Below, in pieces: positions 36,069-48,152 of a stretch of DNA of 64,000 bases. Position 1 is the first letter of the stretch; every line of letters begins with the position of its first letter. Location of the stretch: positions 10,658,423-10,722,422 of the forward strand of contig JAQFVV010012405.1 in assembly GCA_028023455.1 (NCBI GenBank), in the 5' to 3' direction. Made by a program: the position numbers and the translations under genes. This DNA is from Epiperipatus broadwayi (lineage: Eukaryota > Onychophora > Udeonychophora > Euonychophora > Peripatidae). The notes below the pieces were generated by a model. It searched no databases. It was given only the letters and a program-made list of their open reading frames with translations, and had not been told where the DNA came from.

Positions 36069-36193
36069 TTTCCCCCCCCCAACTCCCTGCCCCCCCCCCC
36101 TCCCTCTTTTTTTAAAATTGTTGTTTTGGGTTTGGTTTGGTTTTAAAAGTTGTTGAGGGCTTTTTTTTAAAAAAAAAAAAAAAAAAAGGGGGA
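36069..36193. repeat. homopolymer-rich low-complexity block
   Basis: Consecutive poly-C runs, a T-rich/GGTTT stretch, then poly-T, poly-A (about 19) and poly-G occur within 125 bp. This is unlike the surrounding DNA and is a place where assembly or basecalling errors would concentrate. Confidence 0.85.
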
Positions 36194-36420
36194 AATTAAA
36201 ATAGTATTTAGTAATAATCTTTGTTGATTTTTATCCATTTTAGTTTTATGAGAAGATACATGTTGCCAATTAGAAAAAATGACCAGAGTGAGTTTGCCTA
36301 CTTGACCATTCTAGAGAAGATGATATAAAATGACTATTTAAAATTAATTTGACCAAATACAGTTTTGTAAAGACTGATTTAATTAACTTAATTATTCAGT
36401 ATACTAAATGTTTACCAAAG

Positions 36421-36760
36421 TAAATAGAGAAATTTGAACTTAGGATTTTCAGTCTATATTTATCCTCCACCTCATCTCAAATAACCAGTAAATATGAGCA
36501 CACAAATGTGAAAAAGATAAATGCTCTCCAATATGCATATTTCATGCACAATCAACATTCACTAATAGGTCAGATCATAATCTCCCACACATGTCTACAA
36601 ACAGTGTTTGGCTTATATTGATGGCATTTCCTTAAAATTTAATGGACAGGCTTAAATTTTCTTACCCTTTCAACAATTCAACTGTCCATTTCATTAAAAT
36701 ACCAACAATGGAATGTTAGGTGGATTTGATATTGTAGTCATACCCATATAGACATTACAT
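36421..36760 (-). repeat. tRNA-related dispersed repeat, minus-oriented copy
   Basis: Reverse orientation relative to the copy at 5835-6067. It begins TTTGAACTTAGGATTTTCAG (reverse complement of the B-box end) and proceeds through GATAAATGCTCTCCAATAT and GACAGGCTTAAATTTTC to GTAGTCATACCCAT. No inverted partner directly follows it. Confidence 0.75.
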
Positions 36761-36896
36761 CAATTTAGTTTTTTATATTATCAAACAATTATGCATCCAT
36801 TTATATTATGGCATGAGGGATAAGCAAAACTTAATCTATGTTGTGATCTATTTCTAAGACAATATGTAATTAACCTAAACATTCAGCACACTGAAT

Positions 36897-36986
36897 GTTA
36901 AAACAGGCAAATCTCACTATACTTATTGCCTCCCCCCCCCCACACAGCCAGTGGCAATATGTATAGTGAGTTTTGCCGGTTTTAAC
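36897..36986. repeat. short hairpin element, GGCAATATGTATAG family copy 2
   Basis: Arms 36897-36930 and 36953-36986 are near-perfect inverted repeats (GTTAAAACAGGCAAATCTCA against reversed GTTAAAACCGGCAAAACTCA) with a C-rich loop of about 22 nt. The right arm plus 36987-37060 matches 37411-37490. MITE-like, non-coding. Confidence 0.8.
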
Positions 36987-37373
36987 AACAGTTATACACA
37001 TGCACAAGAAATGGTGGTAATGTGATGTTTATTGGCTTTAAATGAATCCTGCCTAATAGGATAGTGGTAGATATGGTTATTAAAAAACCAAAGACACCAA
37101 AATATATGGGTACTGTACTGAGTTCAGACACATATGACTATATAAACTAATGGGCTTGGATTGAAAACATTAAGGTGTTTTTAGTTTAAGACTCATAGTT
37201 TTGTAGTTAAGTGGAGATAAAAGGTGGCTGCTGGAGGGTTGCATTAGATCCTAAGATCTAAGTGCAGGGCTCTCAGATCAGGCTCTTCACTGACAATGGC
37301 CACAAGCCTGAAACTAGTCTGTGGATATTGAATGAGTAGGCACTAGATGGGGATTTTATGTAGAAGCCTTCTA

Positions 37374-37490
37374 GCATCCATTGATTAATCTAGCTTGCTG
37401 TGTGTGGCAATATGCATAGTGAGTTTTGCCTGTTTTAACAACAGTTATACACAAGTATAAGAAGTGGTGGTCATGTGATGTTTATTGACA
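37374..37490 (+). repeat. dispersed short repeat, GGCAATATGTATAG family copy 3
   Basis: CATCCATTGATTAATCTAGC, then GGCAATATGCATAG, GAGTTTTGCC and ATGTGATGTTTATTG are shared with copies 1 and 2. The left hairpin arm is absent. Confidence 0.75.
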
Positions 37491-37514
37491 CACTGAATGT
37501 TTGGTGTAATAAAT

Positions 37515-38095
37515 AAATGATTTGAGCTTAGAAATTTCAGTCTATATTTATCCACCATTCCAACTCAAACAATCAATACAAATGACCACACACTTGTAAA
37601 ATAGATAAATGATCTTCAGCACTCATCATTTTGGCTAGATCTTAATTTTCCACACATATACAATCAATGCTCAGTCTCTATTAAGATATAATTTTTTAAA
37701 ATTTTAATAGTCGGGCTTCAATTTTTTCCTCTTTCCAATAATTCAACCATCCACATGGGTATGACTACAGTATTAAATTCACCAAGTTCTTTGAACATTT
37801 CATCATTGGTTTTTCAAGAAAATGGATTGTTGAATTATTGGGTGATAATATTGAAGCCTATTTTTTAAAGTTTAAGGAAATTCTATCTTAACATAAGACA
37901 AGCACTGATTCTATATATGTGTGGCAGATTATGACCTGGTCCAACTGATGAGTGCTGATTTTGCATAAATTACCTCTATTGAAAATCATTTATCTTTTTC
38001 ATAAGTGTGTGGTCGTGTGTGTTGGTTGTTTGAGATAGAGTGGAGGATGAACATAGACTCAAAATCCTAAGTTCAAATCCCTTTATTTACTATAA
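37515..38095. repeat. foldback pair of tRNA-related repeats
   Basis: A minus-oriented arm (37515-37753, starting GAGCTTAGAAATTTCAG) faces a plus-oriented arm (37829-38092, ending CTAAGTTCAAATCCC), with about 75 nt between them. The plus arm has an A-box-like TTTGAGATAGAGTGGAGG and a B-box-like AAGTTCAAATCC at its end. Divergence between the arms is substantial. Confidence 0.75.
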
Positions 38096-38304
38096 CATAC
38101 AGTATATTGAATAACTAGGTTAATTACATATTGTAAGTATGTTACTTCAATATGATAAGTTCAGCTTATCTTTTTGTGTTAATATAAATAAGTCGCATAT
38201 TTATAATTACAATTTTTACTAGTGAAGAGAAAAACAATTTATTATATAAATAGATATGTAATGATCTGATAATATGAAGGGTTAGATTGATATAATGTGG
38301 CCAT

Positions 38305-39085
38305 CAGTTTGACTATAATATCAAATCCACCAAGGGCTTTGAGAATTCCACAGTTGGATTTTCACATGACCCACTACTCTCAGTGCCATCTCATATTGCT
38401 GACCCACCTGATCACACACATGTTGAAAAGATAAATAATCACCAATATATGTATTTCATGCTAAAACAGCAATCAACAGTTGGTCTAGATTACTATCCTC
38501 ATATATATATATATATATATATATAATCAGTGCTCAGCTTTATATTAAGATAACCAATCTTCATACTTTAATTGGACAGGCTTCAAACTATTCCAACTCA
38601 CAACTATTCAGCCTTCCATTTTATTGAAAATCTGATGATGGAACGTTCAAAGACCTTGTTAGTGCCAATGTTGTCATCCTACCCACATTGACATATTAGG
38701 TGTCAGCAATATGAGATTGCATTGAGATTAGTGGGTTGTGTGAAAGTCTGAGTTCGAATCCCACCTATATTACATATATAAATGCAGGTTTAAGCCTGTG
38801 CAATGTATTTGTTGGATTTTCAATAAAAAGGACAGGTGAATTGTTGGAAGAGTGAAGTTTGAAACCTGACCATTAAAGTTTAAGAATTGCTATCTTACTA
38901 TAAGCAGATCATTGATTTTATATGTGTGTGGGAGATTATGATCTGGTCTAACTAATGAGTGATGTTTCTGCATGAAATATGTTATCGTTTTTACATGTGT
39001 TTGGTCATGTATATTGGTTGTTTCAGATAGAGTGGAAAATGATAGACTACAAATTCTAAGTTCAAATCCCTCCATTTACTAAAGA
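38305..39085. repeat. composite foldback of tRNA-related repeats with inverted tRNA-like cores
   Basis: A minus arm lies at about 38405-38690 and a plus arm at 38809-39083. Between and beside them, one tRNA-like core occurs twice in opposite orientation: plus at 38697-38766 and a partial copy on minus at 38359-38412 (CAGCAATATGAGAT and TAGTGGGT blocks in both). A partial plus arm also lies at 38305-38358. The structure suggests repeated insertion or inverted duplication of one short family. Confidence 0.7.
38697..38766 (+). ncRNA. tRNA-like sequence (pseudogene or SINE head)
   Basis: The ends TAGGTG and CACCTA can pair as an acceptor stem. GCAA and TTGC around TATGAGA can form a D arm. GAGTTCGAATCCC is a near-consensus B box. 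The anticodon arm does not pair convincingly, so this is not called a functional tRNA. The minus-strand partial copy at 38359-38412 suggests an ancestral GGTGGG end pairing with CCCACC. Confidence 0.5.
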
Positions 39086-39735
39086 CTGATTCAATTTTGC
39101 CAAAAGGTCATATGTATAGTCTCTGGTTTGCTGATAAATTAATTAGTCACCATTATCCACAATTTTTTTTGTCTTCTAAACTTTTTACAGGAAAATTTTG
39201 TTTATGCTTTGCTAATATGGAATAGCAATCAACCATAAATTGTCTGGATTTGTCCTGAGCATATAATTTCCAGGCATTGGATAAAAGAAAAGAAAATAAT
39301 AACACCAAATCTTTAATATTCCATCTTAATTTGAATTATTTTTAAAAAATATACACTATCATTTATTTTTAACAAAAAAATAATTTCTCATTAAAATTCT
39401 CAGATACCTTTTTCTTGAATTGTAATACTAAACAAAATAACTTAATTTACTAGTTTTATATTTATGAATTTTAAATCGATTAAGTTTTAAATATATAGGA
39501 ATTTCATGCACGCACACATATTTTTAAATAGACTATTAGCTTACGATCTTAGCTAATGTAATTTCAATTGTAATTACTGTAATATAGTTTTTGCAGAACT
39601 GTTTCAAATCTTGTTTTATTATGTTTGACTTAGTGTATCATATTTTGTATATTTTTCTGTAATATCAGTTTAATGTGTGTGTAGATAAAAAAAAAATTCA
39701 ACTGCGCTTTTCGAACAAAAAATATAATAACAATA
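39086..39735. other. AT-rich non-coding DNA
   Basis: Nothing recognisable. Confidence 0.55.
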
Positions 39736-39798
39736 ATGATTATGATGATGATGTTGATAATAATAATAATAACAATAATGATTATGATGATGATGTTG

Positions 39799-39850
<52 letters not shown>

Positions 39851-39858
39851 TGATGTTG

Positions 39859-39924
<66 letters not shown>
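39736..39924. repeat. (GAT)n/(AAT)n microsatellite
   Basis: Alternating GATGATGTTGATAATAAT modules form a higher-order pattern (three GATGATGTT blocks), followed by a long pure AAT run. Long Asn or Ile frames across it are artefacts. Confidence 0.95.
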
Positions 39925-40197
39925 TAGAGACGCATGTATTTTATATATGCATTGATCAATAATATCCGCTCAGAATACATGTTCAAATACTTTTTAAAAG
40001 ATTATATTGTCTTAGACAGTACTATGAGAGACTTTTAAATTTCAGTTTTTAATCATTTTATCTGCTATTTGACAAATAATTACGTTGGATTTACTTTGTT
40101 TTAACTAGAAAAGAAATCCAATAATTTTTTTTACAATTTTTTAGCTCTTTTAATTAATTACGATGGTAAATATTAGGCTACGATATATATATAATGC

Positions 40198-40350
40198 AAA
40201 TAAAATGTCCGTTAATTAAAAACTATTGTAATAACAATAAAAAAATAAATATAATGGTAATTAACTATTATACACAGTCTTTCGATCTGTAGAAGTCCTT
40301 TCCGTTTTAATTACATCATATTTATTATTTTTATTGTTATTTCAATATAT
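40198..40350. repeat. hairpin-forming dispersed repeat, copy 1
   Basis: 40198-40295 matches 54930-55032 (AATGTCCGTTAAT, AATAAATATAATGGT, TAACTATTATACACA). Here, but not in the other copy, a reversed arm follows: 40223-40264 pairs imperfectly with 40306-40347. Probably a MITE. Confidence 0.7.
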
Positions 40351-40904
40351 ATATAATTTTATCTATTCAAATAATAAATGGATCCCAATATAGTTATACA
40401 CATTTTAACTTTTTCGAGAAGTCTTAAAATCTTTAATAATCTAAATATTGTGAATATGTTTTAAGTATTGTATGCTATACCTGCTAAATTCGCCCGTGGT
40501 CCTGAAAGTATAATTAAAACTCTTTGATAAACTATAAAATATTTATCAAACCTATCCAATATATATATATATTCACTTCAAATCATATTCTGTTAGTGAC
40601 ACATAAAATGGCTAGTTTTAAAATTTTTATATCTTAATAAAAAGTTACAAAAATGGTAAAATGCAAATATTGAATTGTTTACCCAAAAACTTATAAATTT
40701 AGAATATGACTGAAAATAAATACTATATACATTAAATCAATATAATAATAAATCTTATAATATCAATATTTAAGAATAGTAAAAAATGAATATCTTTATC
40801 CTCTGTGAATAATTTTGAATTAAGTTTTTTTTTTTAAATTATCAATGAAAAATGTATTATTTTATTTTATATTTTCTTAACTATAAACAAAGGACAATGA
40901 CAAT
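40351..40904. other. AT-rich non-coding DNA
   Basis: Nothing recognisable. Confidence 0.55.
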
Positions 40905-41755
40905 TAGCTTGCGAGGTATCCAACAGCCACGCAAGTACAATGGCCTGTTATTCTACTCGATACAGGCAATCATATTACAAAAAACCCACAATATTCTGCA
41001 TAATCTTATCCACTCCTTCGGATACTCCAACATTATTGAAAAAATTGCACTGACTGATTGTCCACCACCTTTTACCAAGTCATGGATATCACTACTAGTA
41101 GAACCCTTAAAACTATATAACATGATCATTCCCACTAACCTGACTGAAAAATTACTCTATGGGAAGCATACAGCCTAATAAATTCTAATCATCAGCCCAT
41201 TAAAACTAGTCTTAACATAACTAACCAAAGATTAATGACATACTTCAAAAGATGGAGTCTAGAACCCAAATTACTTGGATTTCATCATTAAAATTAATCT
41301 TAATGTGCTCTCCACAAATTGGTTTCTTTATCGTTGAAGAGGTCTTTACAGCATCGACCCAATATGTGGTCTCTGCTCCCATGAAGATGAAACCATAGAG
41401 CATATCATACACTGATGCCCAAGACTAAAAATGCTGAAAGATATGAATATCATCAACTCCATCATAAGAACTGACATGATTCTTTCACTTGAAAATGCCA
41501 TTCGTAATGGAACATTTTCAATAATAACACTTTCCACCTTTGTTCTTTATGCCATATGGATTATAAGATGCAAAACACTCTTGGAATTAGCACCACCACA
41601 GATCTTACCATTGTTTTGTCAAACACTCCAAAAAATCAAAAAACCTGATCAGTTCCTTGCCTCCAGTAAAGCCTTTGATGACACCTGGACATTAATTTCA
41701 CTACCTTTTTCCTGTTTCTCAATTCCAACCAACTCAGCCTTTTAGATTAGGCAAT
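40905..41755 (+). pseudogene. C-terminal remnant of a third non-LTR retrotransposon (zf-RVT type)
   Basis: Two open stretches (40852-41178 and 41431-41745) flank a region with stops. Between them the frame reads YSIDPICGLCSHEDETIEHI, then CPRLKMLKD after a stop, which is the C-x2-C ... H ... C pattern (zf-RVT-like) found at the C-terminus of many LINE ORF2 proteins. Downstream, LYAIWIIRCKTLLEL resembles the helical tail after that zinc motif. Composition is C-rich and unlike the LINE at 42745. No RT core is present, so it is a 5'-truncated, dead copy. Confidence 0.7.
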
Positions 41756-41759
41756 TTTA

Positions 41760-42744
41760 AAAGATAATACTTATGCTTATATAAAACATTCTAATCACCT
41801 AAAACAAGTTCTGAGTATCTCACACACTATACTAACTTTCTTCACTATACCCAACCACATAAGTGGTATAACAGTTGTGTTCATTTAATACATTCTAGTC
41901 AGATGTCAAACAAAACATTAATATAATCATGTTATTGTACAATTTTTTTTTCCATCAGGATGTAATTACTATATATTGTTAATAAATTATTATTGAAATG
42001 AACAATTTAATTTATAATTTTAAAAAAAATATTTCTTATAAATACAAATCAAGATTATTATCAAATTATATGCAAAAAATCATACAATGATGGATTAAGA
42101 TGTGCTTTAAAAATTGTTAAAGGAACACTGACTACTCTATATACATATAAAATGTGCTATAAATAATCAGCCATCACTTAAACAGAATTTACATTTCCAT
42201 TGTATTCCCTGGTGACCATTTTTGTAACCATTCAAAATTTAGTATTAAACCTTTATTTTATATGAGAATTCACAAAAGTTGTGCTTGATTTGTTAGAAAT
42301 ATAAGTTTACAAATAAAAAAATCACAGTTGAACTTGAAAATATTGGGGAAAGGGTGAATACATAATGAGAACAATGGACAAATTTATCATTGGATAATGG
42401 AAAACTCAGGCAATTTCTGTAAAACAGAAAATTAATAAAATCTTGGATATTGATTTTATTTTAAAAACATGAATGAAATAAAGTGTTGCCATCATAAATC
42501 TATCAAATTATATTTTAAAATTTAATATTGCCGTATAAATTTTAAAATATCTTAAAAGGTCCACACTATAATATTTGAAAATGCATTCCTTATTTGTTTT
42601 AAAAGGTTTATAATCTTACTGATCATAGTTTTCAATATGGTGTTGTGATTGAATCTGTTAATATCTATTTTTAAATATAAAACATTTATAATTAAAATCA
42701 GAATAACCACATACATTTTTGTTTTTAAATAATAATTAAATATA
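41760..42744. other. AT-rich non-coding DNA
   Basis: Nothing recognisable. Confidence 0.55.
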
Positions 42745-45260
42745 AAAATGAGAATTAGTAAAAGTGTAAAAGAGAGAAAAGAAGTATGCAGAGAATATAA
42801 GTGTGCTATTAAGAACAAAAAAAGTGAAAACGATATTAATGCTAAATGGGAACAGTACTTAGGAAATAAGAAGATGGCTAAAGTAGATAATTATATAGAG
42901 AGAATGAAATTGAATAGTAAATTGTTGAAGGATATTAATAAAAGTGGAAGAGATGGGAGTAAAAAAAATTAGAATTACATTAAAAGGAGAACTGTAGGGG
43001 AGAGAGATAGTATTACTAGATGATGATGGAATAGAGTGTAGCTCTAAAGATGACTTAGAGAGAATCTTAAATAGATATGTAATGGATATAGAAAAGATGT
43101 TAGATGTGAAGGACAGGGTGATAGAAAATATGAGAGCATATTGTAATGGGAATGTTAAGTTTACAAAAAATGAATTGAATGAGGCAGGAAAGAAATTGAA
43201 AAGTGGAAAAGCAAGAGGTTTAGATGGATGGGCAGCAGAGATGATAATGAATTTAGGGCATAGGGCAAAAGTAAAGCTATTACCCTGTTTCAATAAGATG
43301 GCACAGAAGATAGTTTTTCTGGGTAGTTGGAGTAATACAGGAGTAAGTTTATTATTTAAAGAAAGGGGTAAGGATCATAGAAAGTTAATCAATTATAGAC
43401 TGATAGTGATAACATCAGTTTTATATAAAGTTTTCTCATATATGGTGGCTGGAAGAGTTGCAAAATGGATGAAAGAGAATAACATAGTGGGAGAAATGCA
43501 AGGAGGTTTTAGATCAGATAGGCATATAGGATATAGTTTATTTGTAGTTACACAACTTATGTATATGAGTAGGAATTCAGGTAGACAGTTATATATGAGT
43601 TTTATAGATATAGAGAAGGCATATGATAGAGTAAATAGAAATAGATTATGGGTAAGTTTAGCAAATTTGGGAATGGCTGAAGCTTTAGTGGATATTATTA
43701 AGAAATTATATGAAAATAATTACTATACATATCAATTAGGGGATATAGAATCAGGTAAAGTTTAAAATGGTGTGAAACAAAGGCAATAATGCCCTATGTC
43801 ACCTATTTTTTTGTATTTGAGCGAAATGGAGAGAGCAATAGAAAGACTAGGAAGAGGGATAAAGATATCATTAATAGGTGGCAAGGGAGTATATACTTTG
43901 TCAGATCTTTTTTTACAGATGGTGTCTTTTTGTGTGTAGAAAGAAGAGAATGTACGAAAGTTATACTGATGACATATACAAGGATGGGTAAAGAGATGCA
44001 GTTTAAATTTAGTGAAGAAAAAATTAATATAATGATTGGTTAATACTGGGAATAGAGAAGATGTAGAATTTTTATTGGGGGACATAAAGTTGTGGTGAAT
44101 AGATGTAGTCATTTTGGGAATCATCTTAAGTAATTAGAAAAATTGCTGGGATGAATGGGAGAAAAAAATGATAAATGAAGCAAAGAAAAGAAAGGATTTG
44201 ATAAAGAAATTAACAGTGCTTTCATATAATAAATATGATGTAGCTAGAATTGTATGGAAGAGAGTTGCAGTAGCAGGGTTAACATATGGTAATGGTGCAT
44301 TATGTGTTAGTAAAGGGATATTAGATTACTTAGAAAAAGTACAAAGGGAAGTAGCAGGACATGCATTAGATGCAGATGTGTGACAGCACAGAAGGCAATT
44401 CAAGGAGAAATGGGATGGTCACGTTTTTATATGAGAGATGCAAAAATTAAAATAAAATGTTTGGTAGGTTGCAGTTTATGGATAATAAAAGAATACCCAA
44501 AATATTATTTAATTGGGTTACTAATAAAGGACAGGCTGTAAGATGGGTAAGAAAGGTAATGCAGTATGAAGAAAATTTGGATAAAAAAATTATATCAATA
44601 TACTTGTACAAAAGGTGGGATGATTGCGTTAGGAGGATTGTTGAGGGTCATAGTGGTAAAGAATGGGATAATAGAATATATACATTAATAAAAAATATGG
44701 AGTTGGAGAGATGGAGAACTAGTATGGAGAGTAAAAATAGTTTAAATATATATAGAAGTAAACAGAACATTGGGTGCGAGTTAATTTATGATAATAACAA
44801 TGAAGGTAGTTTATTGTTTAAAGCTCAAATGGGATCTTTAGCAACAAGAGAATATACAAGTAAATGGAAAAATATTGGTGATTTAGTCTGCAAATTGTGT
44901 AAAGAAGGCATAGAAAATATTAGGCATCTGTTAATTGAATGTAAATGCTTGAAAGCAGAAAGGATACAAATAATAATGTTATGGAAGAACAAATATGAAC
45001 AAAGTGATTATACAGAAAGGGGTTATTGGTTTTTATGTTGGGTTTGTAAAAAAGATAAGAGAGATTTAAATATAAAGGCCATAGACTTGACAATGATTAT
45101 GTTGTGTAAATGGGATAGAGCAGATTATGGGAAAATGTAGGGTGGGGAATGGAAAGGGAAAGTAAAGAGGCTAACTTGATTCTCTGGGCATAGTTGTTGA
45201 GAGATTTCTGACTCTGTTTAAGGAGAAGTCACAGTGCATCACATCTAAGGGATATTGTTA
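42745..45260 (+). mobile_element. 5'-truncated copy of the SGNH/APE-type LINE
   Basis: Colinear with about 61525-64000 of the LINE at the window end, starting at RISKSVKERKEVCREYKCAI (residue about 343 of the intact ORF2). The 3' tail (GGTGGGGAATGG, then GAGATTTCTGACTCTGTTTA, AGTGCATCACATC) is more complete than in the other copy, which is cut by the window edge. The sense strand is purine-rich. Confidence 0.88.
42748..45140 (+). pseudogene. degenerate LINE ORF2 (RT and C-terminal zinc motif)
   Basis: Open pieces at 42748-42972, 43082-43765, 43789-44043, 44168-44383 and 44457-45140 together cover the linker, RT and C-terminus of the 1139-aa protein at 60499. Motif A is intact (YMSFIDIEKAYDRV). 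Motif B is broken by a stop and frameshift near 43764-43795. Motif C reads FFTDGVFLC instead of FADD, removing a catalytic Asp. The C-terminal CKLCKEGIENIRHLLIEC zinc motif is kept. The copy is inactive. Confidence 0.88.
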
Positions 45261-47384
<2,124 letters not shown>

Positions 47385-47904
47385 ATATAAAATTATTAAT
47401 CGGACAGTCTGTTAATGTTAAAAATTCAGAAATCATGGGATATGATTTGATGATGTTTATTTCCACCATATTTGAATTGAAGTGACAGTTTTAAAAGCTT
47501 AAGTGATTAACTGAAAGTACTTTTATGGATTATTATAGTTTTATTATATATCATTATCATTATATTAGTTATATATATTATTCAATTTGCTAATATTATT
47601 TCATAAATATTGTTGATGAATTATATTAGTATATTATAGCTAATTTTAATATAGTTATTTTTAATAATAATGTTTATAAATAGTGATTGCAAATGTTTTT
47701 CAGGTTCAAATTGTCTTCTAAACCATTATATATATATATATTATTGTCATAAAAGTTATTGTTGAAAATGGTTATGTTAGAATTAGTTAAAATTATAACT
47801 CTATAAAAGAATTATATAAATCTATTAATATTTATCTAATAAAATTTATTATATATATATATTGTAGCTATTAAAATAAGAATGCATATATATTATTGTT
47901 TCAG
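47385..47904 (+). other. putative intron upstream of the Rx exon
   Basis: AT-rich, ending in TTATTGTTTCAG, a good splice acceptor, immediately before the coding exon. Confidence 0.65.
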
Positions 47905-48152
47905 ATGAAAATGATAGTTTTAGTAGTAATAACGCTAGTTCGTGTAACAAAAGAGACCAAGATGATATGACTGAAGATGATGGAGACTGTGATCTAGACG
48001 GACCCAAGAAGAAACATAGGAGGAATCGAACAACTTTTACTACATTTCAATTACATGAACTTGAACGAGCATTTGAAAAGTCTCATTATCCAGATGTATA
48101 CAGTCGAGAAGAATTGGCAGTTAAAGTAAATCTTCCAGAAGTCAGGGTACAG
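47905..48152 (+). CDS. retinal homeobox (Rx/Rax) internal exon, N-terminal part of the homeodomain
   Basis: Encodes an acidic linker ([13 protein letters not shown]), a basic KKKHRRNR, then homeodomain positions 1-46: [19 protein letters not shown] and [13 protein letters not shown], ending NLPEVRVQ. The [16 protein letters not shown] start and [16 protein letters not shown] are diagnostic of Rx/Rax, a paired-like transcription factor of eye and anterior neural development. Arg5, Phe8, Leu16 and Phe20 are present. The exon is bounded by TTTCAG (acceptor) and CAG/GTACTG (donor), leaving phase 0 between Gln46 and Val47, the intron site common to paired-class genes. The recognition helix (WFQNRRAKWR) must lie in a further exon that I do not find before 64000; the octapeptide exon is not found upstream. 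Confidence 0.92.

Noticed and set aside
36600-36640. A YIDGI-like codon run that could suggest the Rx octapeptide exon
   Set aside because: It lies inside a dispersed repeat, other copies of which lack it; there is no flanking splice site and no surrounding coding sequence.
39630-39986. Asn-, Ile- and Met-rich frames
   Set aside because: Translation of the AAT/GAT microsatellite.
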